Source: G963708325 sp963708325
GTDB lineage: Bacteria; Actinomycetota; Thermoleophilia; Solirubrobacterales; 70-9
Length of the DNA: 64,000 nt
Assembly: GCA_963708325.1 (NCBI GenBank)
Contig: OY970203.1
Location: 2,480,001 to 2,544,000 of the forward strand
Direction of reading: 5' to 3'
Shown in pieces: positions 9,322 to 16,970 of the stretch. The translations under genes and the position numbers were made by a program. Each line of letters begins with the position of its first letter. Within the stretch, counting starts at the first letter, position 1. A model generated the notes under the pieces. It was not told where the DNA came from. It was given only the letters and a program-made list of their open reading frames with translations, and made no database searches.

Positions 9322-10464
9322 TCAGGCGGCCGCCTGCAGCGGGCGCTCGTGCGGGCGGGGCGCCCGGGCGGCGAATTCGGGCGGGGCGATCGCCAGGTAG
9401 TGGTTGAAGGCCCAGCGGACGAAGCCGTCGCGACTCATCCCCCGCAACGCCCCCGCCAGCAGCCGCGGCGGCACCCGCGGCACCAGCCGCTGCGCGCGCA
9501 GCATCCACTCGAACTTCGAGCGGTGCGCGGCGGAGAAGGCGCCGTAGCGCTCCAGCGCCGACTCGAGCGGCCGGGCGCCGTCGACCACGGCGCGTATCTC
9601 GCGGCCGCAGGCGATCGCGAAGTAGAACGCGGTGCGGATCCCCTCCGCGGTCAGCGGCAGGCAGTGACCGGCGGAGTCGCCGCAGAAGAAGATGCGGCCG
9701 GCGGTCGCCTCGCGGATCCTGTGGGGAATCCAGTTGCCCTGGTAGCGCACGCTCGGCACGTCCAGCCGCTCGGCCAGCTCGACGGTCGGCCGCTTGACGT
9801 GGAAGCGCGGGTCGAACGAGCCCACCCCGACCCGCAGCTCGTCGCGGGCGGGAAAGCTCCAGCCGTAGCCGGCGGGCACGACGGCGCGGTCGATCCAGAT
9901 CTCGAGGTCGCGGTCGGAGCCCCCGGGATGAACCTCCAGGGCGCGCGAAAGGGGGGCGTCGGGAGGCTGGTAGACCTCGTCGAGCACCCGCCGCCAGCCG
10001 AGGCAGTCGACGACGATCGCCGCCGTCAGCTCGCCGCGGTCGGTGGCGATCCTGTGGGCGCCGTCCTGCCCGGCGCCGGCGCGTCCCTCGACCGTCGCGG
10101 TCTCGAACGGGACGCCGGACTGCTCGTAGAGCAGGCTGCACAGTGTCGGGTAGTCGAAGGTCGAGAACGTCCACGGCAGCCGCATGCGTGCGTTCGTGTG
10201 GGGGGTGTGCACGACGAGGTCGCCGAACGTCTGCCGGATCGACCCCGCCAGCCCCATCGCCTCCAGCCACCCGGTGGGCGCCGCGCAGGCCGACGTCTGC
10301 CGCTCGCCGATCTCGTAGCGGTCGACCATCAGCACGCGGGCGCCGGCATCCGCCAGCTCGCGCGCCACGGTGAGCCCCGCAAAGCTCGCGCCGCAGATCA
10401 GCACGTCGTGCTCGCCGCCCAGGGGAGTGCGGTCGCCGCCGCGCTTGGTCCTCCGCGTGGGCAT
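9322..10464 (-). CDS. FAD-dependent oxidoreductase, geranylgeranyl-reductase-like
   Basis: 380 residues. The dinucleotide-binding motif DVLICGASFAGLTVARELA begins at about residue 20, followed by VLMVDRYEIGE. The second FAD motif IFFCGDSAGHCLPLTAEGIR is near residue 270. This arrangement is typical of the geranylgeranyl reductase / PHBH-fold group that reduces isoprenoid chains (for example menaquinone or lipid tails) or hydroxylates aromatics. The actual substrate cannot be read from sequence. It is divergent from rpsA with 87 nt between starts. Confidence 0.75.
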   Translation of the reverse strand: MPTRRTKRGGDRTPLGGEHDVLICGASFAGLTVARELADAGARVLMVDRYEIGERQTSACAAPTGWLEAMGLAGSIRQTFGDLVVHTPHTNARMRLPWTFSTFDYPTLCSLLYEQSGVPFETATVEGRAGAGQDGAHRIATDRGELTAAIVVDCLGWRRVLDEVYQPPDAPLSRALEVHPGGSDRDLEIWIDRAVVPAGYGWSFPARDELRVGVGSFDPRFHVKRPTVELAERLDVPSVRYQGNWIPHRIREATAGRIFFCGDSAGHCLPLTAEGIRTAFYFAIACGREIRAVVDGARPLESALERYGAFSAAHRSKFEWMLRAQRLVPRVPPRLLAGALRGMSRDGFVRWAFNHYLAIAPPEFAARAPRPHERPLQAAA

Positions 10465-10500
10465 GGCTGCACGTTAGCGGCTCGCGCCGCGGACGCACGC

Positions 10501-10536
10501 GACTGTCGACTGGCCACTGTCGACTGGCGACTGTCC
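10501..10536. repeat. 14-bp tandem repeat upstream of rpsA
   Basis: Two near-identical units, GACTGTCGACTGGC and CACTGTCGACTGGC, are followed by a partial third unit GACTGTCC. Each full unit contains the palindrome GTCGAC. The array ends just before TATCAT (10538-10543), the probable -10 element of rpsA, so it covers the region where a -35 element or regulator site would lie. Confidence 0.6.
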
Positions 10537-10537
10537 G

Positions 10538-10543
10538 TATCAT
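10538..10543 (+). promoter_or_regulatory. -10 element TATCAT of rpsA (leaderless)
   Basis: TATCAT is separated from the rpsA ATG by 8 nt. There is no ribosome-binding site, suggesting leaderless transcription starting at or next to the ATG. Confidence 0.4.
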
Positions 10544-10551
10544 CCGTCGCC

Positions 10552-11958
10552 ATGTCGCTCGCCGACACCACGACCGACCCGGCCGCCGGCGCCAAGCCCG
10601 TGGACGGGTCCGACGGGCTCCTGCTGGAGGTCGACGGCAGGGTCGTCCCCAACTACGACGCGACGATGCGCCCGTTCAGCGAGGGCGACGTCGTCACCGG
10701 AAAGGTCGTGCGGATCGACAAGGACGAGGTCCTGGTCGACATCGGCTACAAGTCGGAGGGCGTCATCCCCTCGCACGAGCTCTCGATCCGCAAGTCCGTG
10801 GACCCGGCCGACGAGGTCGAGCTGGGCGACGAGGTGGACGCGCTGGTCCTCACCAAGGAGGACCAGGAGGGCCGCCTGATCCTCTCCAAGAAGCGCGCCC
10901 GCTTCGAGAAGGCGTGGCGCCGGATCGAGGCGGCGGCCGAGTCGGGCGAGCCCGTGCCGGGCCAGGTGATCGAGGTGGTGAAGGGCGGGCTGATCATCGA
11001 CCTCGGCGTTCGCGGCTTCCTGCCGGCTTCGCTGGTGGACATCCGCCGCGTGCACAACCTCGACGAGTTCATGGGCCAGCAGCTCGAGTGCAAGGTGATC
11101 GAGCTCAACCGCAGCCGCAACAACGTCGTGCTCTCGCGCCGGGCCGTGCTCGAGGAGGAGCGCAAGGAGGTGCGAGAGCAGATTCTCGGCCGGCTCCAGC
11201 CCGGCCAGGTGGTGGAGGGCAACATCTCCAACATCGTCGACTTCGGCGCCTTCGTGGACCTCGACGGGATCGACGGCCTGATCCACATATCCGAGCTTTC
11301 GTGGAGCCACGTCAACCACCCGTCGGAGGTGCTGTCGATCGGCGACACCGTGCGCGTCAAGGTGCTCGACATCGATCGCGACCGCCAGCGGATCTCGCTC
11401 GGGCTCAAGCAGACGCAGGAGGACCCGTGGCAGCGCGTCGTCGACAGCCATGCCCAGGGCGACGTCGTCGAGGGCAAGGTGACCAAGGTGGTCGCCTTCG
11501 GCGCCTTCGTGGAGATCCTCCCCGGCGTCGAGGGCCTGGTCCACATATCCGAGCTCGCCGAGCACCACGTCGAGAACCCGACCGAGGTCGTCGAGCCCGG
11601 CCAGCAGGTCCAGGTCCGGATCCTCGAGGTCGACGACGAGCGCCGCCGGCTCTCGCTCAGCATCAAGCGCGTGGAGGGCACCGGCCTGCCGCTGCGCGAC
11701 GTCCGCGTCGTCGAGTCGTCGGAGCCCGCCGACGTCGCCGAGGCGGTGCCCGAGCTGGGGCTCTCCGAGGAAGTCTTCAGCGAGCCGCCGCCGCAGGCCG
11801 AGGCCGAGTCCGCCGATGAGGACGGCGCGGATGGCCAGCCCCAGCCCGGCGAGCAGGATGCCCACGAGGGCGAGTCGGCCCAGGAGCGCCCCGACTCTCC
11901 GCAGGAGGAGGCGGAGGCGCCGGCCGACAGCGGGGACAGCGAGTCGGAGGACTCCTAG
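10552..11958 (+). CDS. rpsA: 30S ribosomal protein S1
   Basis: 468 residues with four S1 RNA-binding domains at about 40-110, 128-195, 215-285 and 300-370. Recognisable repeats are GFLPASLVD, DGLIHISELSW and EGLVHISELAEH. The last 90 residues are an acidic, Glu/Asp/Pro-rich tail, as in other actinobacterial S1. It helps the ribosome bind structured or leadered mRNAs. The ATG at 10552 is the first start after the divergent promoter region. The TAG stop is followed at once, in the same frame, by coaE. Confidence 0.95.
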   Translation: MSLADTTTDPAAGAKPVDGSDGLLLEVDGRVVPNYDATMRPFSEGDVVTGKVVRIDKDEVLVDIGYKSEGVIPSHELSIRKSVDPADEVELGDEVDALVLTKEDQEGRLILSKKRARFEKAWRRIEAAAESGEPVPGQVIEVVKGGLIIDLGVRGFLPASLVDIRRVHNLDEFMGQQLECKVIELNRSRNNVVLSRRAVLEEERKEVREQILGRLQPGQVVEGNISNIVDFGAFVDLDGIDGLIHISELSWSHVNHPSEVLSIGDTVRVKVLDIDRDRQRISLGLKQTQEDPWQRVVDSHAQGDVVEGKVTKVVAFGAFVEILPGVEGLVHISELAEHHVENPTEVVEPGQQVQVRILEVDDERRRLSLSIKRVEGTGLPLRDVRVVESSEPADVAEAVPELGLSEEVFSEPPPQAEAESADEDGADGQPQPGEQDAHEGESAQERPDSPQEEAEAPADSGDSESEDS

Positions 11959-11961
11959 GCG

Positions 11962-12558
11962 CTGGCGTTCGTCGGTCTTACCGGCGGCATCGGCGCGGGC
12001 AAGACCGAGGCGCTGCGCGCGTTCGCGCGGCTGGGCGCGGCGACGATCTCCAGCGACGAGGTCGTCCATGAGCTGCTCGACGGCGGCGAGGCGCGCGCCA
12101 GGATCGTCGAGCGCTGGGGCGAGGAGGTCGTGCCGGGCGGCCGGGTGGACCGGGCGCGAGTCGGCGAGATCGTCTTCGGGTCGCCGGACGAGCTGAGCTG
12201 GCTGGAGTCGCTCCTGCATCCCCTGGTCGGCGAGGCGATCGCCCGCTGGCGCGCCGGGCCGGCCGCCGGCGCCGCGGTCGCCGTCGTCGAGGTGCCGCTG
12301 CTGTTCGAGACCGGGATGGAGGGCGCCTTCGACGCGGTCGTCTGCGTGGTTGCCGACGAGGCGGTGCGCCGGCGAAGGGCGGAGGAGCGGGGCCACTCCG
12401 GCCTCGAGGGGCGAAGCGGGCGCCAGCTCTCGCAGGAGGAGAAGGCTGCGCGCGCCGACCACGTTCTCCGCAACGACGGCACCCTGGAGGAGCTGGAGAG
12501 GCAGATATCCGACCTCTGGCCCAAAATTGAAGCTGCCGCGGGATCGACCCGCGGCTAG
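11962..12558 (+). CDS. coaE: Dephospho-CoA kinase, apparent CTG start
   Basis: The last step of CoA synthesis: phosphorylation of dephospho-CoA. The P-loop GLTGGIGAGKTEAL starts at residue 5, and ATISSDEVVHELL, EVPLLFETGMEG and ADHVLRNDGTLEELE are all in place; about 198 residues is normal. The reading frame is the same as rpsA, beginning right after its TAG. Between that TAG and the P-loop there is no ATG, GTG or TTG. A strong GGAGGA (11946-11951) lies 10 nt before CTG 11962, the best start candidate. The first GTG (12130) would remove the P-loop. rpsA-coaE adjacency is typical of actinobacteria. Confidence 0.88.
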   Translation: MAFVGLTGGIGAGKTEALRAFARLGAATISSDEVVHELLDGGEARARIVERWGEEVVPGGRVDRARVGEIVFGSPDELSWLESLLHPLVGEAIARWRAGPAAGAAVAVVEVPLLFETGMEGAFDAVVCVVADEAVRRRRAEERGHSGLEGRSGRQLSQEEKAARADHVLRNDGTLEELERQISDLWPKIEAAAGSTRG

Positions 12559-12565
12559 CCGACGG

Positions 12566-13222
12566 ATGCCCGAGCTGCGCACCAGAGCCCCCATCCCGAC
12601 CCGCGAGGCCCCGCGCCGGCCGCCGCCGTCGCCTGCGCGGCGCAGGGCGCAGGTGCGCAGGCGGCGAACGGTCGCGGCGGCTGTCGCCCTGGTCGCCGTC
12701 GTCGCGGGCGTGGTGATCGCCTTCTCGAACCAGCTCAACCGCGCGATCGAGGAGGTGACGCTGCCGCTGCGCCACGAGGACATCATCCGTCAGCAGGCGG
12801 AGCGCCGCGGCCTCGATCCGGCCCTGGTGGCCGCCGTGATCTATGCCGAGTCGCGCTTCCACGACCAGACCTCCCACGCCGGCGCGCGCGGACTGATGCA
12901 GATCACGCCCGACACCGCGCAGGCGATCGAGAAGCTGAGTGGCGGCACCACGTTTGCACCCGACGACCTCGCCGACCCCGACATCAACATCCGCTACGGC
13001 AGCTTCTACCTGAAGCTGCTGCTCGACCATTACGACGGCAACGAGGTCGCCGCGCTCGCCGCCTACAACGCCGGCCAGGCGGCCGTCGACGCCTGGGGCG
13101 GCGCCGACATCGGCCTCGACGACATCCGCTTCCCCGAGACCCGCGGCTACGTCGAGCAGGTGCTCGACAAGCGCCAGGCCTATCGCGACCACTACGCCCG
13201 CGAGCTGGGCCTGAATGGCTAG
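12566..13222 (+). CDS. Membrane-anchored lytic transglycosylase (SLT domain)
   Basis: 218 residues. A short basic, proline-rich cytoplasmic N-terminus precedes one transmembrane helix (about 34-54, TVAAAVALVAVVAGVVIAF). The rest is a Slt-type lysozyme-like domain: the catalytic Glu is in AAVIYAESRFHDQTSH, followed by GARGLMQITPDTA and ALAAYNAGQAAVDAWGG, the three family signatures. It would cleave peptidoglycan glycan strands outside the cell. It starts 7 nt after coaE and is probably co-transcribed with rpsA-coaE. Confidence 0.9.
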   Translation: MPELRTRAPIPTREAPRRPPPSPARRRAQVRRRRTVAAAVALVAVVAGVVIAFSNQLNRAIEEVTLPLRHEDIIRQQAERRGLDPALVAAVIYAESRFHDQTSHAGARGLMQITPDTAQAIEKLSGGTTFAPDDLADPDINIRYGSFYLKLLLDHYDGNEVAALAAYNAGQAAVDAWGGADIGLDDIRFPETRGYVEQVLDKRQAYRDHYARELGLNG

Positions 13223-13284
13223 ACCGACGATCTCATCCGCGGCGATTTCGGATCCGATGGCGGTCGGGGGCCGGGACGATTAGC

Positions 13285-14487
13285 GTGCCGTCGATGGGGG
13301 AATCTGCGACTGCCATGAGTAGGGAATCGCGGCCGCTGCAGGAGCTGGCCGCGCGATACGACCCGACGGTCTTCGAGCCGCCGGGAGGAACGGCGCGGGT
13401 GCGCCTGTCGATCACCGACAGCGTCGCCTGCGACGCCGTAGTCCAGGGCGGCCGCGCCCGCTTGACCGGTCCGGCCGGCCACCCCGACGCCGAGCTGCGG
13501 GCCGATGGCGCGACCTGGCTGCGGATCGCCCGCGACCTGCGCGGCGGCATGGACGCGTTCCGCGCCGGGCGCCTGCACGTCCGCCGAAACCTCCACGTCG
13601 GCGTCGGCTTTCTCGCCGCCACCAGCGGCATGACCGAGTCCGGCCGCCTCGAGTTCGACTGCGTGGCGACAGCCGCCGGGGACATCTCGATCCTGCGTGC
13701 CGGCAGGGGGGACACGGTGATCCTCGTGCACGGGCTGGGCACGACCAAGCTCTCGTTCCTTCCCACGCTGGCCGCGCTGGTGGACTCGCACCGAGTGATC
13801 GCGCTGGACCTGCCCGGATTCGGCGACTCGACCAAGCCGATCGGGGCGCGCTACGACGCCCCCTACTTCGCGCGCGCGGTGGTGGCGCTGATGGACGCGC
13901 TCGAGCTGGAGCGGGCGACGCTGGTCGGCAACAGCATGGGCGGGCGGATCTCGCTGGAGGCGGGAATCCGGTTCGGCGACCGCGTCGACCGCCTCGTGCT
14001 GCTCGCGCCCGCGCTCGCCTGGCTGCGCGACCGTCCCTGGGCTCCGCTGGTGCGTCTGCTGCGCCCCGAGCTCGGCCTGCTCCAATTCGCCCCGCGCGGC
14101 CTGACCGAGGCCGTGGTCAGGCGGGTCGTGCCCAGCAACGGCAACGGCTGGGTGGACGTCGGGATCGACGAGTTCCTGCGCTCCTACACGACCGCGCGCG
14201 GTCGAGCCGCCTTTTACGCGGCGCTTCGCAACATCTACCTCGACGAGCCGCGCGGGAATCGCGGCTTCTGGACCCGGCTGGAGGAGCTGGAGGCCGAGGC
14301 GCTGTTCGTCTGGGGCGAGGACGACACGCTGGTGCCGGCCGCCTTCGAGCGCCACGTCCGCTCGGCTCTGCCGGACGCGGAGCACCTCACCCTCGACTGC
14401 GGCCACGTGCCCCAGCTGGAGCGGCCGCGCGAGGTGCACGCGGCGATCCGCGAGTTCCTCGCCGTTTCGGACGCCGTCGCCGGCTGA
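13285..14487 (+). CDS. Alpha/beta hydrolase with N-terminal SCP2-like domain
   Basis: About 400 residues. Residues 30-120 resemble a sterol-carrier-protein-2-like fold (RLSITDSVACDAVVQGG ... DAELRADGATWLRIARDL). Residues 145-395 are an alpha/beta hydrolase: oxyanion region VILVHGLGTTK, nucleophile elbow LVGNSMGGR (Ser), acid in VWGEDDTLVP and histidine in LDCGHVPQLERP, so the triad is complete. A lipid or ester substrate is likely; the fusion suggests hydrophobic ligands. The start is uncertain among GTG 13285, ATG 13294 and ATG 13315. Confidence 0.82.
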   Translation: MPSMGESATAMSRESRPLQELAARYDPTVFEPPGGTARVRLSITDSVACDAVVQGGRARLTGPAGHPDAELRADGATWLRIARDLRGGMDAFRAGRLHVRRNLHVGVGFLAATSGMTESGRLEFDCVATAAGDISILRAGRGDTVILVHGLGTTKLSFLPTLAALVDSHRVIALDLPGFGDSTKPIGARYDAPYFARAVVALMDALELERATLVGNSMGGRISLEAGIRFGDRVDRLVLLAPALAWLRDRPWAPLVRLLRPELGLLQFAPRGLTEAVVRRVVPSNGNGWVDVGIDEFLRSYTTARGRAAFYAALRNIYLDEPRGNRGFWTRLEELEAEALFVWGEDDTLVPAAFERHVRSALPDAEHLTLDCGHVPQLERPREVHAAIREFLAVSDAVAG

Positions 14488-14505
14488 GCAGACGGCCCGT
14501 CGCGG

Positions 14506-16377
14506 TCAGCCCGCGGCAGGCGGCGGTGCGGCGGGCGGCGGCGTGGCTGTGGGAGCGGCCGGGGCCGCCGGGGCCGCGGCGGGAGCGGGGGCCGACGAGG
14601 CGTCCGGCGCCGCCCACACCCGCAGCTTCGCCTGGCGCCCGCGCACGTCCAGCTCGTCCATGAAGACGAGGTCGGCGGGCGGCCGCGTCATCGCCTCCTT
14701 GGTGGACTCCGCCAGGAAGACCATGTGCGGCGACCCCTTCGTCAGCCCCTCCAGGCGCGACGCCGTGTTGACCGTGTCGCCGATCGCCGTGTACTCGAGG
14801 CGCTGCTCGGAGCCGACGTTGCCCGCCATCACGGTGCCCGTGTTCAGCCCGACGCCCATCCGGAAGCCCTGCTCGATGCCGCGCTCGCGCAGCCAGGCGT
14901 TGAAGCGGTCGAGGCGGGGCCCGGTCATCTCGCGCGCCGCGGCGAGGGCGCGGTCGGCGTGGTCGGGCAGCGGGATCGGTGCCCCGAACAGGGCCATGAT
15001 CCCGTCGCCGAGGTAGGCGAGTAGGGTGCCGCCGGCGTCGAGGATCGCCTCGCTCATCTCTCCCAGGTAGACGTTGACCACGTCGATCACGTGGTCCGCC
15101 GGCCGGCTCTCGGAGAAGCTCGTGAAGCCGCGCAGGTCGCAGAACATCACCGTGCACTCGCGCTCGACCCCGCCGAGGCGGAGGTCGTCACCGGCGCTCG
15201 CCAGCACGTCGCCGACGACGGCCTCCGGGACGAAGCGGGCGAAAAGGCTGCGCACGCGCTCGCGCTCGACGGTCGCCACGAAGTAGCTGGCGCCGAGCAT
15301 CCCCACGGTGCCGATAACCAGTGCCAGCAGCGGATAGACGACCGAGATCACCGTCCCGTTGTTGAACGCGAGCTGGGCGGCGACGGCGAAGATCGCGCCG
15401 GCGGCGAGCGCGACCAGCGCCGAGCGGAGCGCCGGCAGCCGCAGGCTGACCCCGGAGGGGATCGCGGCCATCAGCACGATCAGCATGATGTTCAGCCAGC
15501 CGGGCGCCTCGGTGAGCGGCACCCCCTGCATCACGGTGGCGGCGGCGTTGGCCTGGATCTCGGCGCCGGACATCAGCTGGTCGCCGGAGACAGCTGTGGA
15601 GTGCAGGTCCTGGAGGGTCGGCGCCGAGGGACCGACGATGACGATCGCGTCCTTGACCAGTTCCTTCGGGAACTTGCCAGCGGCGACCCGGGAGAGCGAG
15701 ATGCTGGGGATCGTCCCGGGGGGCCCCGCCCAGTCGATCAGCGCCGTGTCTCCATCGAACTCCGATTTCGGCACCGGGTGCCCCAGCGCCCGCTCCGCCG
15801 TCACCACCCCGAAGCCCTTCAGCTTGTCCACCTCGTAGGGCACCCGCCGGATCACGCCGTCCTGGTCCTCGATCGTGAGCGAGTTGGCGGGGCGGGCGCC
15901 GATCTGCCTCAGCACGTAGTCGCCGCCGAAGATGTTGGTGCCCCCCTTGCGGTCCACCTCGGTGGTGGCGAGGACGACGTTGTGGGCGCGGTCCACGGCG
16001 TTGATCAGCGCGTTGTCCTCGCGCACGCTGGTCGGCTCGGTGAACTGGACGTCGTAGGCGATCACCTTGGCGCCGGCCTTGCGCAGCTGGTCGATCACCG
16101 TGCCGTGGACGTGGCGGGGAAACGGCCAGCGCAGGTCGAGGTCGTCGAACGTGCGGGCGTCGATGTCCACGACCACCAGCTTCTGCGGGGGCTTGCGGTC
16201 GCCGCGGATCGAGAAGCGGGTGTCCACCAGGTCCAGCTCCGGGGTGCGCAGCAGGTGGGTGGCGTAGGCGGCGATCCCGGCGGCGGCGGCCAGCACGCCG
16301 ACCGCCAGCGCGATCGCCCGCTTGCGCCGCTGCAGCCGCCGCGAGCCGACCACCCCCTGGCCGCCGAACAGGGCCAT
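14506..16377 (-). CDS. CHASE2-domain adenylate/guanylate cyclase
   Basis: 623 residues. An N-terminal transmembrane helix (about 20-42) leads to an extracellular CHASE2 sensor (about 45-300: LVVVDIDARTFDDLDLRWPFPR, DAIVIVGPSA; cited in part). Three more transmembrane helices follow (about 290-380), then a class III cyclase domain (about 405-590) and an Ala/Pro tail. Metal aspartates are present in VMFCDLRGFTSF and AYLGDGIMALFGAP. The adenine-selecting Lys is replaced (GGTLLAYLGDG, Ala at that place) and the second specificity residue is Glu (RLEYTAIGD), so nucleotide preference or activity is uncertain. Its ATG overlaps the stop of the DUF3307 gene (TGATG), so the two are one operon. Confidence 0.88.
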   Translation of the reverse strand: MALFGGQGVVGSRRLQRRKRAIALAVGVLAAAAGIAAYATHLLRTPELDLVDTRFSIRGDRKPPQKLVVVDIDARTFDDLDLRWPFPRHVHGTVIDQLRKAGAKVIAYDVQFTEPTSVREDNALINAVDRAHNVVLATTEVDRKGGTNIFGGDYVLRQIGARPANSLTIEDQDGVIRRVPYEVDKLKGFGVVTAERALGHPVPKSEFDGDTALIDWAGPPGTIPSISLSRVAAGKFPKELVKDAIVIVGPSAPTLQDLHSTAVSGDQLMSGAEIQANAAATVMQGVPLTEAPGWLNIMLIVLMAAIPSGVSLRLPALRSALVALAAGAIFAVAAQLAFNNGTVISVVYPLLALVIGTVGMLGASYFVATVERERVRSLFARFVPEAVVGDVLASAGDDLRLGGVERECTVMFCDLRGFTSFSESRPADHVIDVVNVYLGEMSEAILDAGGTLLAYLGDGIMALFGAPIPLPDHADRALAAAREMTGPRLDRFNAWLRERGIEQGFRMGVGLNTGTVMAGNVGSEQRLEYTAIGDTVNTASRLEGLTKGSPHMVFLAESTKEAMTRPPADLVFMDELDVRGRQAKLRVWAAPDASSAPAPAAAPAAPAAPTATPPPAAPPPAAG

Positions 16378-16775
16378 CAGCGCAGGGCGGCGGCCACCAG
16401 GGCGGCGCCGAGCAGGAAGGCGGCGTGAAAGCTCTGGTCCACTCCCAGGTAGAGCATGCCACCGGGCTCACCGGGCACCTTCTTCACCTTCCGCATGTAG
16501 TCGCGCAGCAGGCGCCCGTCGTCCTGGACGAAGTGCGGCACGGCGATCAGGGCGGCGATCGCCACCGCCCAGACGCCGATCTCGGTCCCGATCCAGATCA
16601 GGGCGGGCACGAAGGCGAGCGTGTAGGTGGCCACGTGCGAGGTCAGCGCGCGCGTCGCCTCCCGGCTGCCCCAGAGGCCGCCGTGCTTGTTTCGCGCCTG
16701 CCAGTCGGTCTGGAGGATGAAGTCGCCACCGAGGTGGGAGACCGCGAATGCGACGAAGATCGCGGACCAGGACAC
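16377..16775 (-). CDS. DUF3307 membrane protein
   Basis: 132 residues with three to four hydrophobic segments. The N-terminal VSHLGGDFILQTDWQARNKH motif is the DUF3307 hallmark, and a second conserved patch is VPHFVQDDGRL. Function unknown; the family lies in the inner membrane. The start is GTG 16775, with TAGGGT 6 nt upstream as a probable leaderless -10 element. It is translationally coupled to the CHASE2 cyclase, so it may belong to the same signalling unit. Confidence 0.78.
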   Translation of the reverse strand: MSWSAIFVAFAVSHLGGDFILQTDWQARNKHGGLWGSREATRALTSHVATYTLAFVPALIWIGTEIGVWAVAIAALIAVPHFVQDDGRLLRDYMRKVKKVPGEPGGMLYLGVDQSFHAAFLLGAALVAAALR

Positions 16776-16790
16776 GGCGAGACCCTACCG

Positions 16791-16961
16791 CTAGACGATT
16801 GATTCCAAATCCGCGTGCCCGCGGGGGCGCGCCAGGCCGAGCTGGGCGGTGCACGCGGCCGAAGCCAATAGCCCAGGGCTATTGGCGAGGCCGTGGGTGC
16901 CGATCCAGCGAAGGGATGGCGCGTCATCCGCGGGTGCGGGGGTCTGGAATTGATCGTCTAG
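16791..16961. repeat. 171-bp nested inverted repeat with CTAG ends (MITE-like)
   Basis: The outer ends CTAGACGATTGATTCCA (16791-16807) and TGGAATTGATCGTCTAG (16945-16961) are inverted copies (15 of 17). The inner arms continue to match imperfectly (shared blocks CCCGCGG and CGCGCCA). The centre is a perfect 23-bp palindrome (16864-16886) with arms GCCAATAGCCC and GGGCTATTGGC around one A. Both centres coincide at about 16875-16876. The sequence could fold into one long hairpin. It sits between divergent genes whose -10-like TAGGGT boxes flank or overlap its ends. It is either a miniature mobile element or a paired operator. Confidence 0.6.
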
Positions 16962-16970
16962 GGTGGCCGC

